From Diphasiastrum complanatum (Eukaryota > Streptophyta > Lycopodiopsida > Lycopodiales > Lycopodiaceae), in contig CM055112.1 in the NCBI GenBank assembly GCA_029204225.1, positions 25,247,922 through 25,311,921 of the forward strand: a DNA stretch of 64,000 nucleotides, written 5' to 3'. How positions within the stretch are numbered: position 1 is the first letter of the stretch; the number at the start of each line of letters is the position of its first letter. Under the pieces are notes generated by a model, which did no database searches, was not told the DNA's origin, and worked only from the letters and a program-made list of their open reading frames with translations. Both the position numbers and the translations under genes were made by a program. Positions 44,851 to 55,786 of the stretch are shown in pieces.

Positions 44851-46021
44851 ATGATGGATCCAAATGTTATTTTCAGCACGAAGCTTACAATGCGCATGTC
44901 TGTGCCAAAAATCAACCGAGAGGAAAGTACTATACGAAAAAAACCTAGAACTATGAATGAAGGCCGTAAAAATTCAAATACGGATCCTACAACGAAAGGA
45001 GTTGCAAGGTATTCATTTACAAACTTTTCTTGGTACATTTCCTTGTCGTCAACTGATAGGCTAAATGTAACTATGGCTAAATTGAATGGGGGTGACTCCT
45101 TTAAAGAGTTAAGGATATTAGGAGAAGTCAAGGATTTGTATTATGATGAGGATGATTCAAATGTTGTGGTTTTCATAACTGAAAACAAAGGACAAACTAG
45201 ATTATTTAGTGTCAATGAAATCCTTAAATGTGTAGTTCAACGCATAACTCCATCTCATTTACAAAATGAAATGAGGGAGTACTTTGAGGAGACTAAAAAT
45301 TTGATTCGTACATTGTGTAATTATTTGTTTGGAAGCGAACATACATCCACATCAAATTTACTTCTGTCAGAAATGTTACTAACCCTGCTCCTAAAAAAGG
45401 TGTTTCCATTGTTGTTGTAACAAAATTTGAATTTGAGGTAGCTTCTCCACAGAAGGTTAAAGTAAGACTAGTTTGAAAGGCAAAACAATCGGCTGAATCG
45501 AAGATAGATCCATAGGAAGATACTCACAAGCCGTTACCTTTAGATGACGATGAAATTGAAGTCCCTGGAGCAGAACTTGGTGTTGGGGCTCTTGAGACCC
45601 AACAAAATGTGATGAGAGACCAAGTTAGAAAACCCAAACTTGTTTATATTAGAGCAATGGAGATATTAATTAGAAAAAAATCCATCGTCCTCTACTAGAA
45701 CCATCAATCAGTAAGAGACCTCTTGAGATAAGGGAGCCACACGAACTTCATGTTTACAACTTGAGGTCAAAAATGAAAATTAATCCTCTAGCTAATGTGT
45801 TGTCTTTTCTTGTCATGGTGGATAGTAGTCAATGTCTTGACAAAAAAGCTTTCAGAATGAGTAGGGTAAATAAATATGATTACTATGTCATTGGAGGATG
45901 CCATTCTGTCGAAGCTAGAAGACAATTAGTGCAAGAATATCCAGACATGACAATGACTATAGACTTAGTATGTCATTCATCCAAAGGATACACTTTTTTC
46001 ATAATGAGTATTTGTAATTGA
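44851..46021 (+). pseudogene. ParB/sulfiredoxin-like plant gene, decayed
   Basis: The first open part (44851-45420, 189 codons) is unassigned, with VKDLYYDEDDSNVVVFITEN. A middle part in shifted frames has LPLDDDEIEVPGAELGVGAL and KPKLVYIRAMEIL. The last part, open from about 45700, reads RPLEIREPHELHVYNLRSKM, then ANVLSFLVMV, YDYYVIGGCHSVEARRQLVQ and EYP. The V-N-L-x-x-x-M and V-I-G-G-x-H-S-V-x-A spacing is like ParB-type nucleotide-binding domains found in some plant proteins of unknown role. At least two frameshifts and several stops break it. It could be a gene caught between retroelements or TE-borne. The family call rests on motif memory only. Confidence 0.5.
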
Positions 46022-46298
46022 AGACTTTGACATGATTATATTGTGAGTATGATGCTCAATTTTTTTTCCCTCATTTGTAAATTAGTAGGTATTTTCTTAC
46101 TGCACTTTTTTATAGCATTTTAGTTTTTAGAGTCTCAATAATTTTGTACTTTCTTTTTGGACAATGAATTTGGTAAAATAGATTACAAAGTGTCGATATT
46201 TGATTCAATTGTTTCCTAATCATTAGAAAAGCTAAGTTTTTTGAGGGAATCTTGAAATAGGTAACACACAACATTATCTATTCAATACGCAACAATGT
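46022..46298. other. AT-rich spacer left of the old copia LTR
   Basis: No gene is recognised. The first 290 or so bases of the left LTR, present at the right LTR, are missing at the right edge of this spacer. Confidence 0.4.
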
Positions 46299-46824
46299 TT
46301 TTAGGTTTGACTATGTGGTAGCAAAAGTCAAAGGGTCCAATCATAAGAGAGAGATGTGTTGGAAGGGTCCAATCAAAAGTGAGGGATGTTGCATCACACA
46401 TCCAATAGGATTAGAGAGGCTATGTTTAAGGGGGTCCCATAAGAATCAAGCATGGATCTCCACGAGTTTCTATATGTACTTTCATTGCCTTCATTAATGT
46501 AAGAGAGATACATGAGTTTTTGAGTCAATTTGTAGATTTGCCAATTTTGCATGTATTGCCTTCCCTTTTTGAATGAGCCCAAATGTGGTATTTTCTCTCT
46601 CTACTTGAGGAGAGGAGCTTGTTGGGACTTCGTTTATTTCATGAAGTCTTCCACACGTGTGAAACACCTTTTGGTAATGAATGAATGCATGTAGAATGGT
46701 CTTTTTGCCTGAGATCTTGTCATTGATCTTGGATTTCAATCAATAGGTGATCTGTAGTGTATGAGCCAAGCTTAGGAGATCAATTTCACGTATTAGGACA
46801 TTCCCACATGTGTAAAATTTCACA
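46299..46824 (+). repeat. Left LTR of the old element
   Basis: Aligns with about 56085-56610. Contains a CACACGTGTG palindrome at 46652-46661, also present in the right LTR at 56438-56447. Confidence 0.8.
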
Positions 46825-46839
46825 TGGTATCTCATAGCC
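46825..46839 (+). promoter_or_regulatory. Degenerate primer-binding site of the old element
   Basis: TGGTATCTCATAGCC directly after the LTR end TTTCACA; differs from the canonical TGGTATCAGAGC in its 3' half. Confidence 0.6.
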
Positions 46840-47590
46840 TACCTAAGCTTTTGATGCATCTATCATCCACAGTTTCAAAAATTTCATGAAGTTCAAGATC
46901 TAGAGAGTGTTGATTGCATCTCCCATGCTATCTCAAGGAAATTTGGATCAAGAGGGTTCATTGTCATAATGATTGAATCATTTTAGGTACCGTACGTAAT
47001 TCAGTGCTTAGGCACATTTGAAGTACAACCAAGTTCATCTGGAAAGTTCTCTTCCAAGTTAGAATCAAATTTGGTGCTAGATAGCTTCTTTGAAAGCTAG
47101 TTTTGTCTAGTTTATGTCACTATTTCTTTCAATAATTTGGTAGAGTCAATCAAAAGCTATAATCTTTTGAAGAGGGTTAGGTAGGGCACCTAAAACTGTG
47201 TGGACACATTTGGTTTGATCATATCTTGCTAGTTTGACCAAAAAATTCAAGAAGAGGCTTGTCAATGTCATCTATTTGAGATCTAGTCATCATTTTGAGG
47301 TCATAGCCACTTTCTTTCATAAAATTGGCCTGTATTTGAGTGATTTGTGGATTCTTGGAGTTTTTCACACGTGGAAAAGATAGTTTGACCCAAACTTTGG
47401 CTCTAATCCATCAATTGATGAGAGGTTGATCTAGTTTGAGAGAGATTGGTAGAGCTAGTGAGATCCATCTCACATTTTGTTGCAAGATCTTGCATAGGAG
47501 TTGGTAGTACGCCTTTCAAGGATCCTATAGTGAGAGAGAAGCAACATTTTTATTGTCTAAATCACAAGGAGTCTTCACTATTACATGGCA
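46840..47590 (+). other. Leader of the old element
   Basis: Untranslated region between the primer site and gag. A CACACGTGG word is at about 47366. No gene is seen. Confidence 0.5.
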
Positions 47591-48560
47591 TCTATGGGTT
47601 CCTTCAATTGGCATCTAGTGAGAGACTATCTACCTCCAACTATTCTATTTGGAAGGCTAGAATAAAGTCCATTTTGGAGCTCCAAGATGTGATGAAGACT
47701 GTGCTAGGACTTGAGGAGGAGCCTCAAGAGCTCTAAGAGGTCCAAAAGTACAAAAAGAGAGCTAGGATGGCTCTACATATCATAAAGATAAATGTTTCAA
47801 ATGAATTGTTGTGTGATATTGGCTCATGTACCACATCCAAGGAGGCTTGGGACACATTGGAATCCATTTATGGTGGAAAGGTGAAAACATACTTCACAAA
47901 GGACAAGCCAAGAGGAAGGGACAAAGAGCAACATCAACATTTCATAAAGGACAAGTCAAAGGAGGAGAGTGATGAAGAGTCATCATAGACATCAACAAGT
48001 TGCAAATCCAACAAGAAGTGCTTCCTTTGTGGTAAGAAGGTGCATTTTGCTTCTAATTGTTTCAAGAAGAGAAATGACGATCAGGTAGCAAGAGGGACTA
48101 GTTGTGGTGAGCTTTTTAAAATTGATTCTAATCCTTGTGGAAGTGTGGCCAAGAGGAGCTTGGATATCTGAAGGAGGAGACAAGTGATCTACCTCAATTT
48201 ATGTTCCAAGATGGTGAAGCTCATGAAGATAGTGCTTTGGCAAAAGTGCATGAAGATTTATTGCCAAGGAGGTCTACTTCTCATCAATTCTCTTATCTTT
48301 TCATTTGGATGATTTCATTTCATCATGTATAAGCAAAGATAGTGCTATTTCATGTGACTTCTTGCTTAAAGACTTCCATTGGAGGTACCTCTTATCAAAA
48401 GTTCTTGCAATAGTTGATGCTTTGGGGATCTTTAGATCCATTTTCTTTGCCAATATTCCTTTTCACATAAGGAGTAAGGATGATCCAATTTCAATCAGGA
48501 TGATGATGGTAGGATTGTCAAATCTACCAAAATTATGGAGATTTGCCAAGGCTTGAGGAG
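47591..48560 (+). pseudogene. Copia gag of the old element
   Basis: Reads LASSERLSTSNYSIWKARIK, then a TAA after EEPQEL, then the same frame again with YKKRARMALHIIKINVSNEL and TSKEAWDTLESIYGGK. This parallels the inner element's gag (SERLTSTNYSIWKVRMESL, TSSKEAWDSLKSIYE). About 120 codons between this point and the knuckle are missing. The knuckle itself is CFLCGKKVHFASNC at about 48020-48060. Beyond it no protease motif follows, only unassigned frames up to the insertion point at 48665. The gene cannot make a normal capsid protein. Confidence 0.75.
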
Positions 48561-48660
48561 GAGTCGTCTCAACACATGGTTTCAAGGGGATCTTCAAGGG
48601 GCAAGGTTGAGTCTTTGTGGCTCAAAGTTCATGGTAAAGAGAGGCAAGTTTCAGGTGGTA

Positions 48661-48665
48661 TTCAC
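48661..48665. repeat. Target-site duplication, left (TTCAC)
   Basis: TTCAC directly left of the LTR; the same five bases follow the right LTR at 54979-54983. Confidence 0.92.
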
Positions 48666-49527
48666 TGATAAATTTTACAGTTTTTAGGACAATAATGATT
48701 GTACTTTACAATCATAGAGAGTTATTGGTTGCTTAATCAATGAATCTATCAAGTTCTACACATTAGATCTTGATCTAGATTCACTACACTTGGATTTAAG
48801 CAAGAGCAATGGATCAACACATCATTTTTTAGTGAGAGCGGCTTCACACGTGTGGAGTACTGTCCACTGTACGGACTGCACCTGAAACAACAAGTACAAT
48901 GATACTAGATAGCAATCATGCATAAAAATCACAAGACAAATGACTAGAAATCTCACAAAAGTGTAGAGTGCAAAAGTCTCATCAATTTTCTTAGCAAAAT
49001 GATGATCCTTTTATGGATCAAGTACATCCATGAGTCTGGTACAGTCCAGCAGGCCTTCACACGTGTGAAGAGTGCCACATCACTCATATCTATCCATTTG
49101 ATCCATCCTTGATCCTTATCCAATAGTTGACCTTTTAGAATATGACTAAAATTCAAAAAGCTAGTCTCCTAGAATATAGGAATATTCCCTACAAAATAGG
49201 ATCTAAGAAAAATGGTCAACTCTTATCTTCTAGTACTCTATACACACATGTGAACATCCACTTGCCATGTGGGAGCATTTACTCATGCACATGCAAGGAA
49301 AAGCTAATTTGTAGGTGACTAGTCAACTTGACTAAAAACTAGTCATTTCATGTTCACACTAACTAGAATGATACAAAATCAATTTGGATATATACAAACA
49401 TGAAAAGTACATCCTTTCACACATGGGAACATGCTCCACACGTGTGAAATCATATCATCAACATATTCTAATGTTTGATCAATATTTACATGAACCAATG
49501 TCAAGTGAGAAGTGACAATTTTCAACA
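48666..49527 (-). repeat. 3' LTR of the young copia element
   Basis: 862 bp, three CACACGTGTG palindromes (48845-48854, 49058-49067, 49437-49446), nearly identical to 54117-54978. Confidence 0.95.
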
Positions 49528-49538
49528 CTCCTCCTCAC
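49528..49538 (-). promoter_or_regulatory. Polypurine tract of the young copia element
   Basis: GTGAGGAGGAG on the minus strand, immediately before the 3' LTR and just after the gag-pol stop; primes plus-strand DNA synthesis. Confidence 0.8.
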
Positions 49539-49540
49539 TT

Positions 49541-52500
49541 CTAACTTGGCAAATCTAGTGTACATCTATCTACAATTCCAAGAGCATATCTTAACTTAAA
49601 AAATGGATCTTTGGACAATGGTTTGGTTAAGATATCAGCTATGCATTCGGATGATGGTACATGATGTAGTTGCACTTCCTTGGATTGTACCTTCTCCCTC
49701 ACAAAGTGGTGAGCTATCTCAATATGCTTTGTTCTAGCATGGAAGATAGGATTTGAAGCAATTTGTTGAGAAGCTTGATTGTCACAAAATATGTAAGGGA
49801 TCTCCTCGGCCTCTAGCACATGTAGTTCCATCAAGAGTCTTCTTAGCCATAAGAGCTCTTTGGTTGTTGAAGTCAATGCCTTGTACTCGGCTTCACAAGA
49901 AGATAGTGAGATTGTATCTTGCTTTTTGGAAAGCCAAGATATCACTCCTCCACAAAGAAATGTTGCAAATGCACTAATGGACTTCCTATCCATCTTGTCA
50001 CCTGCAAAATCTGAATCCGAGTAGGCTCTCAAGTGCAAGTTAGATCCTTCATAAAGTATACCAAAAAATCTAGTACTAGAAACATATCTAAGTACTCTCT
50101 TGGCACTTTTCCAATGATGAATTAAAGGAGCTTGCATACTTTGACTCAACTTGCTTACACAAAAACTTAAGTCAGGTCTAGTGATGGTTAAATAGATTAG
50201 AGAGCCTATAAGCTTCCTAAAGAGAGTGATGTCCTCAAAGGATGCTTCATCACCTTCATTAGTTGCTTTCACAACATGCTCCATAGGGGTGTCAATCCCC
50301 TTACAATCTTTCATACCAAATCTTTCAAGAATGGAAGTAGCATACTTAGATTGACTTATGAAAGTATAATTGCTACTTCTAGACACTTCTATCCCAAGTA
50401 TAAACTTTAGGAAGCCTAGATCTACCATCTTGAACTCACTAGATAAGTCAACTTTTACTTTGCCTATGCCATCATCATCATTTCCTGTCATAATGATGTC
50501 ATCAACATAAAGAACCAAAATGATGATCTTTCCTTCATTACATTTGAAATATAAAGAAGGTTCATAAGCACTTAGTACAAAGCCAAGGGAATAGAGAAAA
50601 TCATGCAACCTAGAGTACCAAGCTCTAGGTGCTTGCTTCAAGCCATATAGGCTCTTCCTTAAGTAGCACACCTTTTGCTCCTCACCAATCTTGATGAAGC
50701 CCTCGGGTTGCATCATGTAGATTTCCTCTTCTAAGAAGCCATTCAAGAAGGCATTTGTCACATCCATTTGGTAGAGATCCCATTTGAACAAAGTAGCAAT
50801 GCAAATGATTAATCTAATAGTTACAAGCTTAGCTACAGGTGCAAATGTTTCTTCATAATCCAATCCTTTTATTTGAAGAAATCCCTTAGCAACAAGCCTA
50901 GCTTTGTATTTACTAATAGATCCATCTTGATTGTACTTAATTCTATAAATCCACTTACATGCAAGTGGTTTCTTTCCTCTTGGAAGATTTACAAGATTCC
51001 AAGTATGATTTTCTTCTAATGCATCATACTCTACTTGCATTGCATCTCTCCAAACTTTAGATTTACATGCTTCTTCAAAAGATGATGGTTCTTCAATCAA
51101 TGTAGCTAAAAAAGAGTAAGAGGTAGAAGATGTAGAGCCTTCCTTTTGCTTTCCCTTGTCCACATAGGTAAGCCTTGAGGGCTCGGCCTTGCTCCTTGAT
51201 GATCTTCTTGGCCCCTTTTGACTTGGATCCAAATCTCCATCCTCGGGTTTGTCATGATCCTCCTCGGGTTTGTCAAGATCCTCCTCGGATTTGTCAAGAT
51301 GTTCAATGCACAATGGGTTAGATCCATTTGACAAGCTCTTAGCAAATTGTGACTCATCAAAAAGTACATCCTTGCTTACCTTTACTTTCTTGGATGTAGG
51401 ATCATATATCCTATATCCCTTGCTATTTTCTCCATAGCCAACAAAGATTCCTTTGAAGGAGGTAGCATCTTCTTTCCTTCTAGTCTCCAAAGGAATGTGT
51501 ACATAACAAGTACATCCAAAGATCTTAAAATATTTTACATTGGGTTTCTTATCAAACAAGGCTTGATAAGGTGAGATCCCATCTATAGCACTACTAGGAA
51601 GTCTATTACACAAATAATTAGCACATGTTATGGCTTCTCCCCAAAATGAGATGGGAAGTGATGCATCAAGCCTCAAGGACTTTGCACACTCACATAGACT
51701 CCTATTTTTCCTCTCGGCCACCCCATTTTGTTGAGGGGTGTAGGAACAAGTGTATTGTAACTTAATACCATTGATCTCACAAAAGTCTTTCATTTTATTG
51801 GAGGTGTACTCTCCTCCATTATCACATCTTAGTGCTTTGATAGAAGTACTAAGTTGTTTCTCTACTAGAGACTTGAACTTAATGAAAGCTTCATAAACAA
51901 GATTTTTCTTTGATAGTAACTCAATCCATGTGAATCTAGTACAATCATCTATAAAAGTTACATACATCAAGGCACCTCCATTACTTGCATGTGAAAAACT
52001 ATGTACATCAGAATGTATGAGATCCAAGGGAGAGAGAGATCTTGATGAAGATTTCTTGTAAGAAGATTTGTGTGACTTTGCAAGGCCACATGCCTCACAC
52101 ATTTTTCCACACTTCTTGAAAGCTCTTGGTAGGCCGAGAGCTAGTTCCTTGCTTGCCATTGACTCCATAGATTGAAGATTAGGATGGCCTAATCTCTTAT
52201 GCCAAAGCTCCACTTGAGTTAGCTCCTCCCTAGCCAAGTTCACACTTTCACTTGCAACATTAGCATCCAACTTGAAAAGTCTACCTTGCTTAATGCCACT
52301 AGCTATGCACTTATCATTTTTCAAGATGGAACAAACTCCATTCTTGAAATGTACATCTAGTCCATTGTCCATTAATTGTCCTACACTAAGCAAGTTTCTT
52401 GAAATGGTAGGAACATACAAAACATTATCTAGATCTATCCTTTTAGATGTGCCTAAACAAAGAGGTATAGATCCTATGCCATCTATCTTGCATGCTTGAT

Positions 52501-53521
52501 CACTAGCAGTGTATATTGACTTCTTAGAGTCATTACAAGATAGAAGAGTAGAAAAATAATGCTTGTTAAAGGACATGTGGGAACTAGCCCCACTATCTAT
52601 CCACCATGTGTCTTGACTTGAAGTTGGTGTAGATGCAACCATTAAGGATGTGTTGAATCCATCCTCATATTCTTCCTCTTGAGCAATGTTCCCTTGATCT
52701 CCTTTGGCTTGTTGATTCTTCTTCAAGTAGCATTCTGAGGCAAAGTGTCCTTTCTTTCCACAAAAGAAACACTTTAGTTTTGCCTTGTTCTTCACTTTGC
52801 CTTTGGAGGTAGATCCTCCATTCTTCATCTCGGCCTCCTTGCCTTGATTTTTCTTGAATGGATTTTGCTTTTTCTTGCCTTTAGATGTAAAGTTAGCTTT
52901 CTCCTCTCCTCCATTAAGTGACATGCTATCCATTCTTGTCTTGAGGTGTAGAAGCCTACTCTCCTCGGCCACAAGAACATTGTGCAACTTTTCAATGGAT
53001 GGAAGAGAGTCTTGAATGGCAAATGATTGGACTAAGTTGGTAAACTCATCACTTAGACCATTCAAAATGATTTGTACTAGTTCTTGATCTTGGATCTTCT
53101 CTCCTATTGCACTTAACTCCTTGTTAAGAGATTTGATCCTAAGAACATACTCTTGTCCACTCTCTCCACTTCCTTTCATGCTTTGGAAAACTTGATTTCT
53201 TAGCATGAGGATTCTTGAAGTATTGTTGGATTCATAAATGCTCTTTAATGAATCCCAAGCCTCTTTGGATGAGGTACAAGAAGACACCTCTTTCAAGAGG
53301 TCATTGCATACATTTAACTTTATGCAATGTAGAGCTAATCTTGCTCTCTTCTTGTATTTGGCTTGTTCTTGGGGAGTTTGAGGCTCTTCCTCTACTCCTT
53401 GAACTATGTCATATAGATCATGGATCACTAGGAGTGATTCCATTCTCACTTTCCAAATGGAATAATTTGTGGAAGTGAGTCTCTCACTTGATTCCATCAA
53501 ATATCCACCCATGGATGACAT
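49541..53521 (-). CDS. Intact copia gag-pol polyprotein
   Basis: 1326 residues without interruption. Gag occupies residues 1 to about 240 (SERLTSTNYSIWKVRMESLL near 12). The zinc knuckle CFFCGKKGHFASEC is at 251-264. Protease has D-S-G at 309-311. Integrase has the zinc site H441, H446, C475, C478 and the catalytic triad D505, D567, E603 with the standard 35-residue D-E spacing. Reverse transcriptase has D920 (in QMDVTNAFLNG) and YVDD at 1005-1008. RNase H has D1169 or D1171, E1210 and D1247, and ends with ADILTKPL. Gag and pol are fused in a single frame, as is common in copia, so no frameshift is needed. The polyprotein would copy and integrate the element. An ATG start in AAAATGTCATCC is clear. 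Confidence 0.95.
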   Translation of the reverse strand: MSSMGGYLMESSERLTSTNYSIWKVRMESLLVIHDLYDIVQGVEEEPQTPQEQAKYKKRARLALHCIKLNVCNDLLKEVSSCTSSKEAWDSLKSIYESNNTSRILMLRNQVFQSMKGSGESGQEYVLRIKSLNKELSAIGEKIQDQELVQIILNGLSDEFTNLVQSFAIQDSLPSIEKLHNVLVAEESRLLHLKTRMDSMSLNGGEEKANFTSKGKKKQNPFKKNQGKEAEMKNGGSTSKGKVKNKAKLKCFFCGKKGHFASECYLKKNQQAKGDQGNIAQEEEYEDGFNTSLMVASTPTSSQDTWWIDSGASSHMSFNKHYFSTLLSCNDSKKSIYTASDQACKIDGIGSIPLCLGTSKRIDLDNVLYVPTISRNLLSVGQLMDNGLDVHFKNGVCSILKNDKCIASGIKQGRLFKLDANVASESVNLAREELTQVELWHKRLGHPNLQSMESMASKELALGLPRAFKKCGKMCEACGLAKSHKSSYKKSSSRSLSPLDLIHSDVHSFSHASNGGALMYVTFIDDCTRFTWIELLSKKNLVYEAFIKFKSLVEKQLSTSIKALRCDNGGEYTSNKMKDFCEINGIKLQYTCSYTPQQNGVAERKNRSLCECAKSLRLDASLPISFWGEAITCANYLCNRLPSSAIDGISPYQALFDKKPNVKYFKIFGCTCYVHIPLETRRKEDATSFKGIFVGYGENSKGYRIYDPTSKKVKVSKDVLFDESQFAKSLSNGSNPLCIEHLDKSEEDLDKPEEDHDKPEDGDLDPSQKGPRRSSRSKAEPSRLTYVDKGKQKEGSTSSTSYSFLATLIEEPSSFEEACKSKVWRDAMQVEYDALEENHTWNLVNLPRGKKPLACKWIYRIKYNQDGSISKYKARLVAKGFLQIKGLDYEETFAPVAKLVTIRLIICIATLFKWDLYQMDVTNAFLNGFLEEEIYMMQPEGFIKIGEEQKVCYLRKSLYGLKQAPRAWYSRLHDFLYSLGFVLSAYEPSLYFKCNEGKIIILVLYVDDIIMTGNDDDGIGKVKVDLSSEFKMVDLGFLKFILGIEVSRSSNYTFISQSKYATSILERFGMKDCKGIDTPMEHVVKATNEGDEASFEDITLFRKLIGSLIYLTITRPDLSFCVSKLSQSMQAPLIHHWKSAKRVLRYVSSTRFFGILYEGSNLHLRAYSDSDFAGDKMDRKSISAFATFLCGGVISWLSKKQDTISLSSCEAEYKALTSTTKELLWLRRLLMELHVLEAEEIPYIFCDNQASQQIASNPIFHARTKHIEIAHHFVREKVQSKEVQLHHVPSSECIADILTKPLSKDPFFKLRYALGIVDRCTLDLPS

Positions 53522-54100
53522 TTTAGAATGAATGCTCTTTTAAAAATCACAAAGATTTTTGAATTTTAAAAGATCTATGAAGTGGCCTAAAGCTTACTAG
53601 AATGCCTATAGGCTTGTCTCTATCAAACTAACACACAAGCTTGAATGATACTCAAAGATCTTACCAAAAATTTCTAGCTTTCACTCTCACAAAAAAAATT
53701 GCTTTACACTTTTCTTAGAGATTTCACTTCAACTAAGGATCTGAACAAATCAGCCTCTTAGATCTGATCTTAGACTCTAAAAAGAAATGCTTCAATGATC
53801 CAAAACACTATTTGGTCATAGGCATTAGTTAGAATGAATCTAGATCAATACTATGCTTCAAAAAGCACCAAAAATGAACTAGTATTGTGATTTTGGGACC
53901 AAAAAACACAAAGTAACTTGAATTGAAAGTTGCTGTACGGTTTCACACGTGTGAAAAGTACATACACAGCCTCCAAGTCGTTTTGATCCAAATGATTACA
54001 AGCTATCACTCTAGAAGAACTCGCCCTCACTAGTATTGGCCAAAAAACAAATTTTGCCAATGATCTTTACAAGATTTATGATTCAATGATCACTCTCTTA
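53522..54100 (-). other. Leader of the young copia element
   Basis: Untranslated leader between primer site and gag-pol start. Contains one CACACGTGTG palindrome (53944-53953). Confidence 0.7.
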
Positions 54101-54116
54101 CTTAGCTCTGATACCA
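54101..54116 (-). promoter_or_regulatory. Primer-binding site of the young copia element
   Basis: TGGTATCAGAGCTAAG on the minus strand, complementary to the 3' end of initiator methionine tRNA, directly adjoining the LTR. Confidence 0.92.
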
Positions 54117-54978
54117 TGATAAATTTTACAGTTTTTAGGACAATAATGATTGTACTTTACAATCATAGAGAGTTATTGGTTGCTTAATCAATGAATCTAT
54201 CAAGTTCTACACATTAGATCTTGATCTAGATTCACTACACTTGGATTTAAGCAAGAGCAATGGATCAACACATCATTTTTTAGTGAGAGCGGCTTCACAC
54301 GTGTGGAGTACTGTCCACTGTACGGACTGCACCTGAAACAACAAGTACAATGATACTAGATAGCAATCATGCATAAAAATCACAAGACAAATGACTAGAA
54401 ATCTCACAAAAGTGTAGAGTGCAAAAGTCTCATCAATTTTCTTAGCAAAATGATGATCCTTTTATGGATCAAGTACATCCATGAGTCTGGTACAGTCCAG
54501 CAGGCCTTCACACGTGTGAAGAGTGCCACATCACTCATATCTATCCATTTGATCCATCCTTGATCCTTATCCAATAGTTGACCTTTTAGAATATGACTAA
54601 AATTCAAAAAGCTAGTCTCCTAGAATATAGGAATATTCCCTACAAAATAGGATCTAAGAAAAATGGTCAACTCTTATCTTCTAGTACTATATACACACAT
54701 GTGAACATCCACTTGCCATGTGGGAGCATTTACTCATGCACATGCAAGGAAAAGCTAATTTGTAGGTGACTAGTCAACTTGACTAAAAACTAGTCATTTC
54801 ATGTTCACACTAACTAGAATGATACAAAATCAATTTGGATATATACAAACATGAAAAGTACATCCTTTCACACATGGGAACATGCTCCACACGTGTGAAA
54901 TCATATCATCAACATATTCTAATGTTTGATCAATATTTACATGAACCAATGTCAAGTGAGAAGTGACAATTTTCAACA
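54117..54978 (-). repeat. 5' LTR of the young copia element
   Basis: 862 bp, matching 48666-49527. CACACGTGTG palindromes lie at about 54296, 54509 and 54888. Confidence 0.95.
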
Positions 54979-54983
54979 TTCAC
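54979..54983. repeat. Target-site duplication, right (TTCAC)
   Basis: Repeats 48661-48665. Confidence 0.92.
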
Positions 54984-55786
54984 TCCAACATTTTCTCTCA
55001 TGCTTCTCTTTCATTACTTTATGTACCATCTTGCTTTTATGAGATTTCTAAATCTCATAGTTCGAGTGAGGTAATGATAGTCTTGTATCATGCCTCTAGT
55101 ACGGAAATATTACTTGTCATTCATGGCTTAGACATTTTTACAAATTACTTAGAAATAAAGTGGTTGAGCCATTAAGTGTATGATCTTGGATCTAGTAATA
55201 GCAAGAATGAGCTTGTTGCTCATAGTTTGAAAAATCATGCTTTTACATGGTTTGAGACATTTTGTAAACTTCTCTTGAGATTAAGTGAAGCATCCAAAGA
55301 GGAGAGTTACATCCTTGAGAAAGTATTTAGCCTAAAAAAGATCAAGATTCTATCTGATTTCAAGATTAGATCCATTATGGATAAAGTTCATAGTATGTGG
55401 ACTAGTCAAGCTAGAATGCTTAATCTTGATGATCAACACTATTGCTCATCTTATGATCTTGATCTCTATGATATTTGTGATCTTTATGAGGCATGGAAGC
55501 CTATGATTTTCATCATGATGTAGCCATCTTCATGCAAATGGTACTTCCAAATCAAAGATCATCATCAAGCATGGAGGAAGCATGTGGATATAGTGGCAAA
55601 TTGGTTGAATGCTCTTCAAAGATGTTGGCAAATGATTTCTATCAAAGAAATCTTATCATGGATATGGTGAGGGTGATGCTATGATGGATCCTTTTGCTAG
55701 TTTTTCACTTCATATGCATACCAAAGGATCCACTCAAAAAGTTTCACAAAATCCTTGATCTTACCAAGCTAGTTTTTGATGAGGAG
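54984..55786 (+). other. Remaining internal region of the old element
   Basis: Continues the old copia-type element after the insertion. The longest frame (55176-55523) has SLKKIKILSDFKIRSIMDK and tyrosine/aspartate-rich residues. I do not recognise it and see no pol motifs. It may be non-coding filler of a non-autonomous element. Confidence 0.4.

Larger units (their letters stand above)
48666..54978 (-). mobile_element. Young complete Ty1/copia element, minus strand
   Basis: 6313 bp. Two 862-bp LTRs (48666-49527 and 54117-54978) differ, by eye, at a single base (C at about 49247, A in the other copy). Both begin TGTTGAAAATTGTC and end TTTATCA in element orientation. A TTCAC duplication flanks them. 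The primer site adjoins the 5' LTR without spacing, a polypurine tract adjoins the 3' LTR, and gag-pol is one open frame. All parts needed for transposition appear present, so this is a recent and possibly still active insertion. Confidence 0.95.
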
